A stretch of DNA of 64,000 nt from Rhodoglobus sp. (GTDB taxonomy: Bacteria > Actinomycetota > Actinomycetes > Actinomycetales > Microbacteriaceae), in NCBI GenBank assembly GCA_025464445.1, contig JAODLY010000032.1, positions 22,826 through 86,825 of the forward strand, given 5' to 3'. Position 1 is the stretch's first letter, and each line of letters begins with the position of its first letter. Shown here piece after piece: positions 1-8,050 of the stretch. A model generated the notes under the pieces. It had not been told where the DNA came from. It worked only from the letters and a program-made list of their open reading frames with translations, and did no database searches. The position numbers and the translations under genes are program-made.

Positions 1-1
1 T

Positions 2-646
2 CGTCGTGACGCCGACGCCGACATCATCCAGCGCGGCAGCCCGCTCGTCGTGGTCAAGCGCCCGATCGAGCAGGCGAACATCATCGCCGGCGTCGCGGGG
101 CTCTCCGCTGCCGACGATCGCAGGGCCACGCTCAGCGTGCTCAACTCCGTATTCGGCGGCGGAATGTCGAGCAGGCTGTTCCAGGAGATCCGTGAGAAGC
201 GCGGCCTCGCGTACTCCGTCTACTCCTTCTCGCCCAGTTATTCCGATGCCGGCCTGTTCGGCATCTACGCGGGCTGCTCACCGTCGAAAGTCGCGAAAGT
301 CATCGAACTCATGCTCAGCGAATTCGCGTTGCTCAGTTCGAGCGACGTGACCGACGAGGAACTGCGCCGCGCAGTGGGGCAACTCAGCGGGGCATCCGCC
401 CTCGCACTGGAGGACTCAGACACGAGGATGTCGCGGCTCGGCCGCAGCGAGCTCACGCTCGGCGAGTTCGTCGACCTCGACGAGTCGCTGCGGCGGCTGG
501 CGATGGTGACGACTTCTGGCGTGCGGGAGCTGGCAGAGGAGCTCGTGGCACGACCGCTGTCGATCGCGGCCGTCGGCACGGTGAACGAGAAGACTTTCGC
601 GGGCCTGGCAACGACGCCGACCCCTTCCGCAACTGCGCCCATGTAG
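2..646 (+). CDS. M16 family zinc metallopeptidase, C-terminal part (5' end outside window)
   Basis: The reading frame is open from the left edge, so only the last 214 residues are present. The visible part carries the C-terminal M16 signature: a stretch like KRPIEQANIIAGVAGL, then FGGGMSSRLFQEIREKRGLAYSVYS, which matches the R/Y region of the catalytically inactive half of processing-peptidase and PqqL-type proteins. The zinc-binding HxxEH motif would lie upstream and cannot be seen. In actinobacteria this gene commonly sits just before dapB, as here. The exact substrate is unknown; the family assignment is firm. Confidence 0.9.
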   Translation, partial: RRDADADIIQRGSPLVVVKRPIEQANIIAGVAGLSAADDRRATLSVLNSVFGGGMSSRLFQEIREKRGLAYSVYSFSPSYSDAGLFGIYAGCSPSKVAKVIELMLSEFALLSSSDVTDEELRRAVGQLSGASALALEDSDTRMSRLGRSELTLGEFVDLDESLRRLAMVTTSGVRELAEELVARPLSIAAVGTVNEKTFAGLATTPTPSATAPM

Positions 647-670
647 CGCAGGGAATCGCAGGTACCACCC

Positions 671-1273
671 ATGTCCCACTACCTCTATCTCGTGCGCCAC
701 GGCGAGCAGCAGGATGCCGAATACGGCATGCCGGACGGCCCGCTCTCCGGCCGGGGCAAGCGCCAGGCCACCGCGATAGCCGAGCGGCTGAGCGGGGTGC
801 CGTTCACTCGCGCGTGGCATTCGCCGCTACAGCGGGCCGCCGAAACGGCGGCGATCATGACGGGGCGGATGCCGGCCCTCGAGTCGAAACCGAGCGCACT
901 GCTCATGGACTGCATCCCTTCAGGGCCGACGCCGGACATGCCGAAGGCCTTTGAGCCGTTCTTCGGCTCGGTCACCCCCGAGCAGATCGAGGCGGGCGAG
1001 GCGCAGATGGCCGATGCTGTGGCCGAGTTCCTGGCCCCTGCCCGCGAGGACCGCCACGACCTGCTCATCACCCACAACTTCGTGATCTCCTGGTTCGTGC
1101 GCGAGGTGTTCGGCGCCCCGACCTGGCGTTGGCTCGGGCTCAATCAGGCGAATTGCGGGCTCACCATCATCCGGGTGCGTTCGGCGAAGCCGCCGGTGCT
1201 CGTGGCCCACAACGATCTCGGCCACCTCCCTGCTGAACTGCGCACCGGCCTGCCCGAGTCGCAGCCGTTCTAG
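671..1273 (+). CDS. Histidine phosphatase family protein (phosphoglycerate mutase-like)
   Basis: This 200-residue protein opens with the family signature VRHGE, with the RHG triad at residues 9-11 and the phospho-acceptor His10. A second conserved histidine (H135, in LITHNFVISWF) fits the phosphate pocket. The family includes phosphoglycerate mutases, broad phosphatases and SixA-like enzymes, and the substrate cannot be read from sequence. The gene starts 24 nt after the M16 peptidase stop and is probably cotranscribed with it. A weak purine-rich stretch precedes the ATG. Confidence 0.87.
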   Translation: MSHYLYLVRHGEQQDAEYGMPDGPLSGRGKRQATAIAERLSGVPFTRAWHSPLQRAAETAAIMTGRMPALESKPSALLMDCIPSGPTPDMPKAFEPFFGSVTPEQIEAGEAQMADAVAEFLAPAREDRHDLLITHNFVISWFVREVFGAPTWRWLGLNQANCGLTIIRVRSAKPPVLVAHNDLGHLPAELRTGLPESQPF

Positions 1274-1355
1274 CTGCCCCCAGGTCGAGCCGCCGGTCCC
1301 GCGCCACGGGTTCGCGCCCCGGGTAGGGCCGCCGAGCGGGGCGGACCTTCTTCAA

Positions 1356-1407
1356 ACGTTCGCGATCTCAAGGACCCGTGACCGCCACTCCTTGAGATCG
1401 CGAACGT
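1356..1407. repeat. Intergenic palindrome family A, copy 1
   Basis: Two perfect 19-nt inverted arms (1356-1374 and 1389-1407) flank a 14-nt loop. The arm core is GTTCGCGATCTCAAGGA and its complement. It lies in the 209-nt gap between the histidine phosphatase and the convergent GNAT gene. Two more copies with the same arm core and the same 14-nt loop length lie at 6346-6401 and 52057-52102. Copies are all intergenic. No T-tract follows, so a classical terminator is not obvious. Confidence 0.85.
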
Positions 1408-1482
1408 ATTAGGAGGGCACGCGCTTTGCGTGCTGGAGGTTCGACGCAGCCGACCCGATCCGCGCTGCAGGCAGCAGCCAGA

Positions 1483-1980
1483 CTAGAGGCGCTTGCCGTA
1501 CCAGTCGGTAGCGTTCGGGTTGTCGTTGTACGGCTCGATGAGTTCGAAGCCGCTCGTGAGATACAGCCCGCGCGCGGCATCCAGGTTCGAATTGGTGTCG
1601 AGCACGAGCTGGGTCGCGCCGAACTGCCTGGCGCGGCGCTCGAGCTCCTGAAGCAGGGCGCGGCCGAGCCCCTGGCCTCGCGACTGCGGCCGGATGAAGA
1701 TGTGCTTGGCCTCGAACCGGGTGCTCGCGGCCTGGGTGGGCTCGGCCGACCCCGCCCCATCCGGTCCGATGCGCCGGATGCCGCCGCAGCCCACATCCGC
1801 GTCGTCGAGTTGCGCGACGAGGAATACGCCGTCCGGCGGCACGAACTGCTCTGGACGGGGAAAGGATCGCAGATAGGCGTACGGGCCCGCCGGAAAGCCA
1901 CGGGCCCGCCCCTCGAAATAGTCGGTGAGAAGCTCGTGGGCGGACGTATCGGTCACGGCCGATTCGCGGAAGGTCACCAC
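1483..1980 (-). CDS. GNAT family N-acetyltransferase
   Basis: The 165-residue protein is a single GNAT domain. The acetyl-CoA binding motif A is visible as IFIRPQSRGQGLGRALLQEL (R/Q-x-x-G-x-G/A), followed by a typical motif B (LDTNSNLDAARGLYLTSGFELIEPY) with the conserved LYxxxGF. The acceptor substrate is unknown. The GTG start at 1980 is supported by a -10 hexamer TAGCCT (1987-1992) placed 6 nt upstream, so the mRNA is probably leaderless. The gene is convergent with the phosphatase and divergent from dapB. Confidence 0.87.
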   Translation of the reverse strand: MVTFRESAVTDTSAHELLTDYFEGRARGFPAGPYAYLRSFPRPEQFVPPDGVFLVAQLDDADVGCGGIRRIGPDGAGSAEPTQAASTRFEAKHIFIRPQSRGQGLGRALLQELERRARQFGATQLVLDTNSNLDAARGLYLTSGFELIEPYNDNPNATDWYGKRL

Positions 1981-2062
1981 GCCCTCAGGCTAGCCCCGCG
2001 GGGGCTTCAAGCATTCACCTTCAGGCTGAGGCAGCAGCGCTAAACGCAATTGCCGCCTTTGG

Positions 2063-2068
2063 TAGATT
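2063..2068 (+). promoter_or_regulatory. Leaderless -10 element of dapB
   Basis: TAGATT ends 6 nt before the dapB ATG and no Shine-Dalgarno sequence is present. The spacing predicts transcription starting at or next to the A of the start codon. This is a clear example of a pattern shared by about a dozen genes in the window. Confidence 0.6.
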
Positions 2069-2074
2069 TGCCGG

Positions 2075-2869
2075 ATGACAACCAGGGTCGCCGTCATCGG
2101 CGCGACAGGCAAGATGGGCCAGCTCGTCTCGCAGATCATCGAATCCGCCGAAGATTTCGAACTCGTCGCGCAGATCGACTCGAAGGGCGAGTTGAGCGAC
2201 ATGTCCGGCGCCGATATCGCCGTGGATGTCACGGTGCCGGGCGTCTCACAGTCGGTCGTCGAGTACGCCCTCGCACACGGCATCAACGTCGTCGTCGGAA
2301 CGTCAGGGTGGTCGAGCGACCGTATCGCCGCGCTCGAGCGGATGATCACCGGCAACCTGGCTGTCGGGGTGATCATCGTGCCCAACTTCTCGATCGGCTC
2401 TGTGCTCGCGACATCCTTCTCGGCCATGGCCGCGCGGTTCTTCGATTCGATAGAGATCGTCGAGGCCCACCACGCGTCGAAGCTGGACTCCCCGTCCGGC
2501 ACTGCCGTGCGCACCGCGGAGCTCATGGGAACTGCGCGCGGAGTTCTTGGCCCCGTCGTGGCGCCGCACGTCGACCAGCGCGCCCGCGGCCAGCAGGTGT
2601 CGAGCATCCCGATCCACAGCCTTCGCATGCAGGGGGTTGTTGCGAAGCAGGACGTGATCTTCGGCGGCAACGGCGAGGTGCTCACGGTCAGCCACGAGAC
2701 GCTCGCGCCGAGTTCGTACGAGGCCGGGATCCTGCTCGCGCTGCGGGCGGCCCGCACAGTGCGCGGCGTCGTCGTCGGCCTCGACAAGCTCATCGACCTC
2801 GGGCTGTCGCCCGCGGAGCCCGCGGTGCCGGCCGCACCCGCCGTCGACGCGGCCGAAGACCCGGAGTGA
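2075..2869 (+). CDS. dapB: 4-hydroxy-tetrahydrodipicolinate reductase
   Basis: DapB reduces 4-hydroxy-tetrahydrodipicolinate to tetrahydrodipicolinate with NAD(P)H in the diaminopimelate/lysine pathway. The 264-residue protein has the N-terminal Rossmann motif GATGKMG (residues 9-15) and the catalytic signature EAHHASKLDSPSGTA with H132/H133 and K136. Length is normal for the family, apart from an Ala/Pro-rich tail of about 20 residues. The start is set by the leaderless -10 element TAGATT. It overlaps the next gene by GTGA. dapA lies 4 kb downstream and dapF at 24.4 kb, so the pathway is dispersed. Confidence 0.96.
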   Translation: MTTRVAVIGATGKMGQLVSQIIESAEDFELVAQIDSKGELSDMSGADIAVDVTVPGVSQSVVEYALAHGINVVVGTSGWSSDRIAALERMITGNLAVGVIIVPNFSIGSVLATSFSAMAARFFDSIEIVEAHHASKLDSPSGTAVRTAELMGTARGVLGPVVAPHVDQRARGQQVSSIPIHSLRMQGVVAKQDVIFGGNGEVLTVSHETLAPSSYEAGILLALRAARTVRGVVVGLDKLIDLGLSPAEPAVPAAPAVDAAEDPE

Positions 2870-3321
2870 ACGCTCGCGCCACGTCCAGGGCTGCGGCGCT
2901 GTTCATGGCTGTGCTGCTGGTCATCTACCTGGTCTTCGCGACCCAGTACGCGATAATCCTGCTCCAGGCGGCGGAGCCGCTGGCCAACGCCCTCGGCGTC
3001 GCGCTCGTCATCCTGCCGATGGTCGGCGTCGCCGTGCTCGTGGCCGACCTGGTGTTCGTCGCGCGCGGTGAGCGGCTGCTCAAGCGACTGGGGGATGAGG
3101 GTGGCCTGCCCGTCGACGACCTGCAGCGCCTGCCCAGCGGCAGGGTCGACCCGAAGGCCGCCGACGCGGAATTCCCGAAATACCAGGCCGAGGTCGAGGC
3201 CGCGCCCGGCTCATGGCAAGCCTGGCTGCGGCTCGGGCTCGCCTACGACGCGAGCGGCGACCGGCGCAGGGCCCGCTGGGCTACCCGCAAGGCGATAGCG
3301 CTGGCGCGGGCCAGGGGCTAG
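2866..3321 (+). CDS. Small membrane protein with TPR-like C-terminus, unknown function
   Basis: The GTG at 2866 overlaps the dapB stop (GTGA), giving a 151-residue protein translationally coupled to dapB. Residues 10-35 and about 40-65 are two hydrophobic segments. The remainder is soluble: a linker DLQRLPSGRVDPKAADAEFPKYQ is followed by a tetratricopeptide-like helix pair (WQAWLRLGLAYDASGDRRRARWATRKAIALA). A two-TM anchor with a cytosolic TPR suggests a scaffold role. I do not recognise a function. The coupling to dapB is seen directly; its meaning is unknown. Confidence 0.75.
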   Translation: MNARATSRAAALFMAVLLVIYLVFATQYAIILLQAAEPLANALGVALVILPMVGVAVLVADLVFVARGERLLKRLGDEGGLPVDDLQRLPSGRVDPKAADAEFPKYQAEVEAAPGSWQAWLRLGLAYDASGDRRRARWATRKAIALARARG

Positions 3322-3357
3322 TCGCGGACTTCGAGCCCGCGCCGGCGCCTGCCGCCA

Positions 3358-3783
3358 CTACGCGAGGCTCGCTTCGAGGGTGATCGGGATGCCCGCGAGC
3401 GCCCGAGAGACGGGGCAGTTCGTCTTCGCGTCCGCCGCGATGCGCTGGAAGTCCTCGTCGGAGATGCCGGCGACCTTCGCACTCACGAGCAGGTGGCTGC
3501 CCGTGATGCCGGTCCCGGGCTCGAACGTCACGGCGGCGGTCACCTGCAGGCTCTCCGGGGGAGTGCCGTTCGTCGCCAGCGCTCCGGAGAGCGCCATCGA
3601 ATAGCAGGCGGAATGGGCGGCCCCGAGCAGTTCCTCCGGGTTCGTCTTGCCCGCCTCACCCTCGGAACGGGCAGCCCAGGAGACGGGGAACTCCGCGGCG
3701 TCGGAGGAGTCGAGGGATGTCGTCCCCGAGCCGCCCTTGAGGTCGCCGAACCACAGTGTTGTTGCCTCGCTCGTCAGTGACAT
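3358..3783 (-). CDS. OsmC family peroxiredoxin (organic hydroperoxide resistance type)
   Basis: The 141-residue protein matches OsmC/Ohr thiol peroxidases. The first redox Cys region reads EELLGAAHSACYSMALS and the second TNCPVSRAL, so both catalytic cysteines are present. Such enzymes reduce organic hydroperoxides in the cytoplasm, often using lipoyl thiols. The ATG at 3783 is preceded by an AAAGG ribosome site and, further up, a TAGTGT -10 candidate. An upstream-extended frame exists but lacks family similarity, so I rejected it. It is followed upstream on the same strand by a DUF4395 gene and a thioredoxin gene. Confidence 0.9.
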   Translation of the reverse strand: MSLTSEATTLWFGDLKGGSGTTSLDSSDAAEFPVSWAARSEGEAGKTNPEELLGAAHSACYSMALSGALATNGTPPESLQVTAAVTFEPGTGITGSHLLVSAKVAGISDEDFQRIAADAKTNCPVSRALAGIPITLEASLA

Positions 3784-3842
3784 GGTGTGCCTTTCGTCAC
3801 CTTCCACACTAAGCGCGGTGAGGAGGGGACGCCATGCGGGGG

Positions 3843-4376
3843 CTACGCGGCTGCTGGCGCCTTGCGTCCGAGGATGCCCGCACGCACGAGCAGCAGGTAG
3901 ATCTGGCATCCGAGGCAGTACGCGAAGACCGAGTTGAGGAACGCGGCGATGAAAGCGAGGCCCGCCGCGATTGCCAGCGCGTAGGGGACGCCCAGGAGGT
4001 GCAGCACGAGGCCGATGAGGGTGATGGCGAACCCGACGCCCTGCGCGAATGTCGGGGGCACAGGGTCTTCGAGGTCGGTGGGCGCCCCGAGCCGCGGCCG
4101 GATGAGCGCCTTGTAGATGCGCCCGTACGGGTGACGCTGCACCCCGGCGAACGCTCCCCAGGCGAACAGCAGCGTGATGAGCACGAACAGGACGAAGCCG
4201 GGCTGGGTTGCCCGCGCAGCAAGGGTGTCGGCGGCCGGGGCGAGCAGCGTGAGCGCGATCACGACGAGCAAGAGCACGGCGGTGATGCCCGCGCCGAAGC
4301 GGGGGCTGCGCGGGTCGATGCCCTTCTGGCCGGGCTTGGCGTGAAGGGTCGGGGTGGGCTTGCCTGTCGTGGTCAT
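3843..4376 (-). CDS. DUF4395 domain-containing membrane protein
   Basis: A 177-residue protein with about four hydrophobic segments (roughly residues 28-48, 60-80, 110-130, 133-160). It shows the DUF4395 features: an early conserved D-P-R-x-x-R-F-like stretch (IDPRSPRFGAGITA), PYGRIYKALIRPRLG, and a Cys pair in FAYCLGCQIYLLLVR, suggestive of a redox or metal role. The gene follows the thioredoxin gene by 22 nt on the same strand, a pairing common in actinobacteria. A membrane partner that relays thiols for the thioredoxin-like protein is a reasonable inference. No function is established to my knowledge. Confidence 0.83.
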   Translation of the reverse strand: MTTTGKPTPTLHAKPGQKGIDPRSPRFGAGITAVLLLVVIALTLLAPAADTLAARATQPGFVLFVLITLLFAWGAFAGVQRHPYGRIYKALIRPRLGAPTDLEDPVPPTFAQGVGFAITLIGLVLHLLGVPYALAIAAGLAFIAAFLNSVFAYCLGCQIYLLLVRAGILGRKAPAAA

Positions 4377-4398
4377 GATGACTCCAGTCTTCGGGCGG

Positions 4399-4830
4399 TC
4401 AGGCTGCAACGAGGATGCGGTCGAGTTCGGCGCGCAGCGAGTCGATCCTGGGCGCCCCTCCGATGCGGGCGCGGACGACACCGCGACGGTCGAGGATGAG
4501 CGTGGTCGGCGTCTGCATGATGTGGAACTGGGCAGCGAGGTCGGGGCGGTGCGTGACATCCAGGTCCACATGGGTCACGGACGGCAGCTCCGTCGCGAGG
4601 CCGTCGAGCACCGTGTGGGTGGCCCGACAGGGGGCGCAGACCGCGGTCGAGAATTGCAGGAGCGTGGCACCTGAGCCGAAGCGGCGAACGCCCGGGAGGT
4701 CCTTCACGCGGATGATCGTCCTGCCGTCGGCGTGGCGCACCCGTCCCTGCTGTGACTGCCAGGCGAGCCCGAGCGCCGTGGCGACGGCAACGAGGCCGAG
4801 CAGCACGATAACGACGAGGACCGGGCTCAT
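4399..4830 (-). CDS. Membrane-anchored thioredoxin-like protein
   Basis: The 143-residue protein has an N-terminal transmembrane anchor (about residues 2-24) and a thioredoxin fold with the active site C-A-P-C in FSTAVCAPCRATH. The cis-proline loop is QTPTTLIL. It probably acts as a thiol-disulfide oxidoreductase; the anchor topology places the domain at one face of the membrane, but which face is not certain. The ATG at 4830 has a TATCGT -10 hexamer (4837-4842) 6 nt upstream, so it is probably leaderless. It is divergent from thyA and heads the thioredoxin-DUF4395 pair. Confidence 0.85.
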   Translation of the reverse strand: MSPVLVVIVLLGLVAVATALGLAWQSQQGRVRHADGRTIIRVKDLPGVRRFGSGATLLQFSTAVCAPCRATHTVLDGLATELPSVTHVDLDVTHRPDLAAQFHIMQTPTTLILDRRGVVRARIGGAPRIDSLRAELDRILVAA

Positions 4831-4921
4831 GGTGAAACGATAATCCGGCCGCTGCGGCCCGTGCGGAGTGTTGCCGACTATTACGGCGACCGTGACGAGG
4901 CAGCGAGGTAACATCGACGCG

Positions 4922-5728
4922 ATGAGCGCGTTTCTTGAGACTCCCTACGAAGACCTGCTCCGCGACACCCTCGCGAATGGCATCCACAAGTCCGACCGCA
5001 CCGGCACGGGCGCCCGCAGCGTTTTCGGTCGCCAGTTGCGTTTCGACCTCTCGCAGGGGTTCCCGCTGATCACTACCAAGCGCGTGCATTTCAAGTCGAT
5101 CGCCTACGAGTTGCTGTGGTTTCTGCGCGGCGAGAGCAACGTCGGCTGGTTGCGCGAGCACGGAGTGACCATCTGGGACGAGTGGGCGGATGCCGCGGGC
5201 GAACTCGGTCCCGTCTATGGCGTGCAGTGGCGCTCCTGGCCGACCCCGGGGGGCGACACGATCGACCAGATCAGCGATGTGATCGAGCAGATCAGGGTCA
5301 ATCCGGACTCCCGCAGGCTCATCGTCTCGGCCTGGAACCCTGCGGACATCCCGAAGATGGCTCTCGCCCCCTGCCACGCGCTGTTCCAGTTCTATGTGGC
5401 TGACGGAAAGCTGTCCTGCCAGCTGTACCAGCGCAGCGGCGATCTCTTCCTGGGCGTGCCGTTCAACATCGCGAGCTACGCGCTGCTCACGCACCTCGTC
5501 GCGGCGCAGACCGGTCTCGAGGTCGGTGACTTCGTCTGGACCGGCGGCGACTGCCACATCTACGACAACCACCTCGAGCAGGTCACCGAACAGCTCACGC
5601 GCGAGCCGTTCCCGCTGCCCACCCTCTCCGTGGCTCCTCGGGACAGCATCTTCGACTACGAGTTCGAGGACCTGCGCGTCGAGAACTACCAGCACCACCC
5701 CGCGATCCGCGGCGCCGTCGCGGTATGA
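4922..5728 (+). CDS. thyA: Thymidylate synthase
   Basis: ThyA methylates dUMP to dTMP using methylene-tetrahydrofolate. The 268-residue protein carries the whole classical signature: [11 protein letters not shown] near the N-terminus, the catalytic Cys151 in [33 protein letters not shown], and the folate-binding C-terminus ending in AVAV. The ATG at 4922 has a TAACAT -10 hexamer (4909-4914) 7 nt before it, indicating a leaderless mRNA. An earlier in-frame ATG lies within the divergent promoter region and was rejected. It overlaps folA by ATGA, so dihydrofolate is made and recycled from one transcript. Confidence 0.97.
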   Translation: MSAFLETPYEDLLRDTLANGIHKSDRTGTGARSVFGRQLRFDLSQGFPLITTKRVHFKSIAYELLWFLRGESNVGWLREHGVTIWDEWADAAGELGPVYGVQWRSWPTPGGDTIDQISDVIEQIRVNPDSRRLIVSAWNPADIPKMALAPCHALFQFYVADGKLSCQLYQRSGDLFLGVPFNIASYALLTHLVAAQTGLEVGDFVWTGGDCHIYDNHLEQVTEQLTREPFPLPTLSVAPRDSIFDYEFEDLRVENYQHHPAIRGAVAV

Positions 5729-6246
5729 CCCGGCCCATCGGGCTCGTGTGGGCGCAGGCCGATGGCGGCGTGATCGGCGCCGACGGCGGGATGCCCTGGC
5801 ACGTACCCGAGGATCTCGCCCACTTCAAGGCCATCACCCTCGGCAATCCCGTCGTGATGGGCCGCAAGACCTGGGACTCGCTGGCCCCCCGCTTCCGCCC
5901 GCTGCCCGGTCGCCGCAACATCGTCATCACCCGCCAGCCGGACTGGCGGGCCGACGGCGCGGATGTCGCGCACAGCCTCGAGGCCGCGCTGGCTCTCGCT
6001 GCTCGGTTCGGCTCGACCTCGCCGGCCCCCACGACCTGGGTGATCGGAGGCGGCCAGGTCTTCCGTGACGCGATCGCCCTCGCCGACCGCCTCGAGGTCA
6101 CGGAGATCAACGGCCACTACGAGGGGGACGCGTTCGCCCCCGAGATCGACGACTCCTGGATCGCCGCCGCGGCGGACCCTGCCTCCGGCTGGGCTACCTC
6201 GCGCACCGGAGTCGAATACCGCTTCCTGCGCTACGACCGGGCTTAA
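5725..6246 (+). CDS. folA: Dihydrofolate reductase
   Basis: DHFR reduces the dihydrofolate produced by ThyA to tetrahydrofolate with NADPH. The 173-residue protein shows [29 protein letters not shown], with the substrate-binding acidic residue in the PEDLAHF helix, the NADPH motif [11 protein letters not shown], and WVIGGGQVF. The ATG overlaps the thyA stop, so expression is coupled. Length is slightly longer than the enterobacterial enzyme, as usual for actinobacteria. Confidence 0.96.
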   Translation: MTRPIGLVWAQADGGVIGADGGMPWHVPEDLAHFKAITLGNPVVMGRKTWDSLAPRFRPLPGRRNIVITRQPDWRADGADVAHSLEAALALAARFGSTSPAPTTWVIGGGQVFRDAIALADRLEVTEINGHYEGDAFAPEIDDSWIAAAADPASGWATSRTGVEYRFLRYDRA

Positions 6247-6311
6247 CACCCTGGGCCGGCGCAACTCGTGGCGGTCAACCCAACCTGTGGCCGACAACTA
6301 GGGCGCGATAA

Positions 6312-6345
6312 CGCTCGTCCGGGCGGCGAGCGGCAGACCCTTTTG
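6312..6345 (+). terminator. Possible terminator after folA
   Basis: CGCTCG (6312-6317) pairs with CGAGCG (6327-6332), and a CCCTTTTG run follows about 8 nt later. The distance between stem and T-run is longer than ideal, so this is only a candidate. It is immediately followed by a family A palindrome. Confidence 0.35.
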
Positions 6346-6401
6346 TTTCGTTCGCGATCTCAAGGAACCCTGGCTACAACTCCTTGAGATCGCGAACGAA
6401 A
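6346..6401. repeat. Intergenic palindrome family A, copy 2
   Basis: The best-preserved copy: two perfect 21-nt arms (6346-6366 and 6381-6401) around a 14-nt loop. The arm core GTTCGCGATCTCAAGGA is identical to copy 1 at 1356-1407, and the loop again has C at position 3, TG at 5-6 and AC at 13-14. It lies between folA and a truncated gene. Confidence 0.88.
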
Positions 6402-6534
6402 TGGAAAGGTCCGCCGCAGTCTGAGCCAAGCGAGTTCATGAGCCGCTCCCGACGCTCGGACCCGCGGCGGGCGCCGACTTTTCCACATGTGCAGTTCACG
6501 GCGCCGGACCAGGGACTCTGCGCGACACCATCGG

Positions 6535-7005
6535 ATGGTGATCAAGCTCGAACGCGATGTTGCGGCTTACGGGGGCATCGTCTCGGTTGCCCAGTTGCTG
6601 GCGTTGAAGCATTGGCGCCAGAACATCGACCTCGCGGTCCATTACGGCACGTTGGTTCGCGTGCGGAAGGGCTGGGTAGCCAGCCCGGAAGTGCCCAAGC
6701 CGATTCTCATGGCGTGGCGAATCGGTGGAACTCTCGCCTGCGCCAGCGCCGTTCAGTATCACCTGGGAATGGATATCGCGGAGCCGTTGCATGTGCTGGT
6801 TCCGTCAAACGCAACGGGATTCAGGCGACCGCATGATCACCGGGCTCGGCTGGCAGAGGGCGATGCTGTCATCCACTGGGCTGGCACGCCCGAGGGCGGC
6901 CGCGACCTCGTCGTGCCGCTGGGCGAGGCGCTGCGGCAGGCGGCGCGGTGCCGGGGGCCTGGCGCGAGCCGCGGCATCCCGTCGCGCGCAGGAGATACCC
7001 TGTAA
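6535..7005 (+). pseudogene. Truncated AbiEi/DUF559-type protein, N-terminal remnant
   Basis: The frame encodes about 156 residues beginning MVIKLERDVAAYGG. The first part resembles the N-terminal winged-helix region found in AbiEi-like antitoxins and in actinobacterial proteins that end in a DUF559 Vsr-like endonuclease domain (an N-terminal helix pair, then LVRVRKGWVASPEVPKP, then ACASAVQYHLGMDI). Full proteins of this kind are usually about 270-320 residues. Here similarity stops near VPLGEALRQAARC, and the last 20 or so residues are low-complexity, running straight into the dapA leader, with no nuclease domain. I infer a 3' deletion. Assignment rests on remembered family patterns, so confidence is moderate. 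Confidence 0.55.
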
Positions 7006-7008
7006 CTC

Positions 7009-8001
7009 GTGTCTACGCTTCCCAATCCTTTCGGCCAGGTGCTTGTCGCCCTCGTCACGCCGTTCAACAACGACGGCGAAGTGAACTGGACCGACGTCGA
7101 GAAGCACATCGACGATGTGATCAACGCCGGCGCGGACGGCATCGTCGTCACGGGGACGACGGGCGAGACATCCACCCTCACCGACCCGGAGAAGGTGAAG
7201 CTCGTCGAGGTCGCCAAAAAGGTCGCAGGAGCGCGCGCGAAGGTCATCACCGGCGGCGGCTCGAACGAGACAGCGCACGCCATCGAACTCGCGAAGAAGA
7301 GCGAGAAGGCCGGCGCCGACGGCAACATGATCGTCACGCCGTATTACAACAAGCCGACCCAGGCGGGCATCCTCACCCATTTCCGCATGATCGCGGATGC
7401 CACGGACCTGCCGGTCATCCTCTACGACATCCCCGGGCGCACGGGCGTTCCCATCAAGTACGAGACGATCCTGCGGGCGTCAAAGCACCCGAACATCATC
7501 GCCATCAAGGATGCCAAAGGCGACCTCGCCGAGGTGAGCCGCGTGCTCAACCAGACAGACCTCTACTACTTCTGCGGGGATGACGCGCTGGTGCTGCCGA
7601 GCCTCGCGATCGGCGCCACCGGTCTCATCGGGGTCACGGCCAACATCACCGCGACGCCGTACCGCCACATCGTCGACGCCGTGAACGCGGGCGACCTCAA
7701 GGCGGCCACCGCAGCCCATAAGGCCCTCGAGCCGCTCGTGCGCGCGGCAATGACCCACGTGCCGGGCACGGTCGCGGTGAAGTACATCCTGCACGGGCTC
7801 GGTCGTATCTCGAGCCCGCGGGTGCGCCTGCCGCTCGTCGGCCCCGAGGAGTGGGAAGCCGCGCAGATCGAAGACGAGATCGACCTGGTCGGGGCCGGTT
7901 CAAACGGGGATATCGCCGGCGTGAGCTTCGACAACTTCCGGCCCGACCGCAATGCGGCCGCCGGCGGCGCACTGCCCAAGGTCGCGGGCACCACCCGCTG
8001 A
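7009..8001 (+). CDS. dapA: 4-hydroxy-tetrahydrodipicolinate synthase
   Basis: DapA condenses pyruvate with aspartate semialdehyde, the first step committed to lysine/DAP. Visible motifs are VVTGTTGETSTL, the TPYYNKPTQAG loop with the catalytic tyrosine, and the Schiff-base Lys167 in AIKDAKGDL. At 330 residues it is about 30 longer than the usual 290-300, owing to a C-terminal tail after EIDLVGAGS. The GTG start has a GGAG ribosome site about 14 nt upstream, which is rather distant. It is followed by rnj after 49 nt, a common actinobacterial pair. Confidence 0.96.
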   Translation: MSTLPNPFGQVLVALVTPFNNDGEVNWTDVEKHIDDVINAGADGIVVTGTTGETSTLTDPEKVKLVEVAKKVAGARAKVITGGGSNETAHAIELAKKSEKAGADGNMIVTPYYNKPTQAGILTHFRMIADATDLPVILYDIPGRTGVPIKYETILRASKHPNIIAIKDAKGDLAEVSRVLNQTDLYYFCGDDALVLPSLAIGATGLIGVTANITATPYRHIVDAVNAGDLKAATAAHKALEPLVRAAMTHVPGTVAVKYILHGLGRISSPRVRLPLVGPEEWEAAQIEDEIDLVGAGSNGDIAGVSFDNFRPDRNAAAGGALPKVAGTTR

Positions 8002-8050
8002 GTTTTTCGCCAGGGGGCTGACGGCCCCACCCATCCACACCAAGGACCAG

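Noticed and set aside
4373..5698. A long minus-strand frame through thyA and the thioredoxin gene
   Set aside because: It crosses several well-supported genes and shows no family similarity outside the thioredoxin shadow.
1356..6401. CRISPR array or terminators as the explanation for family A palindromes
   Set aside because: Copies are single and kilobases apart with no spacers, and no T-run follows the stems on either strand.
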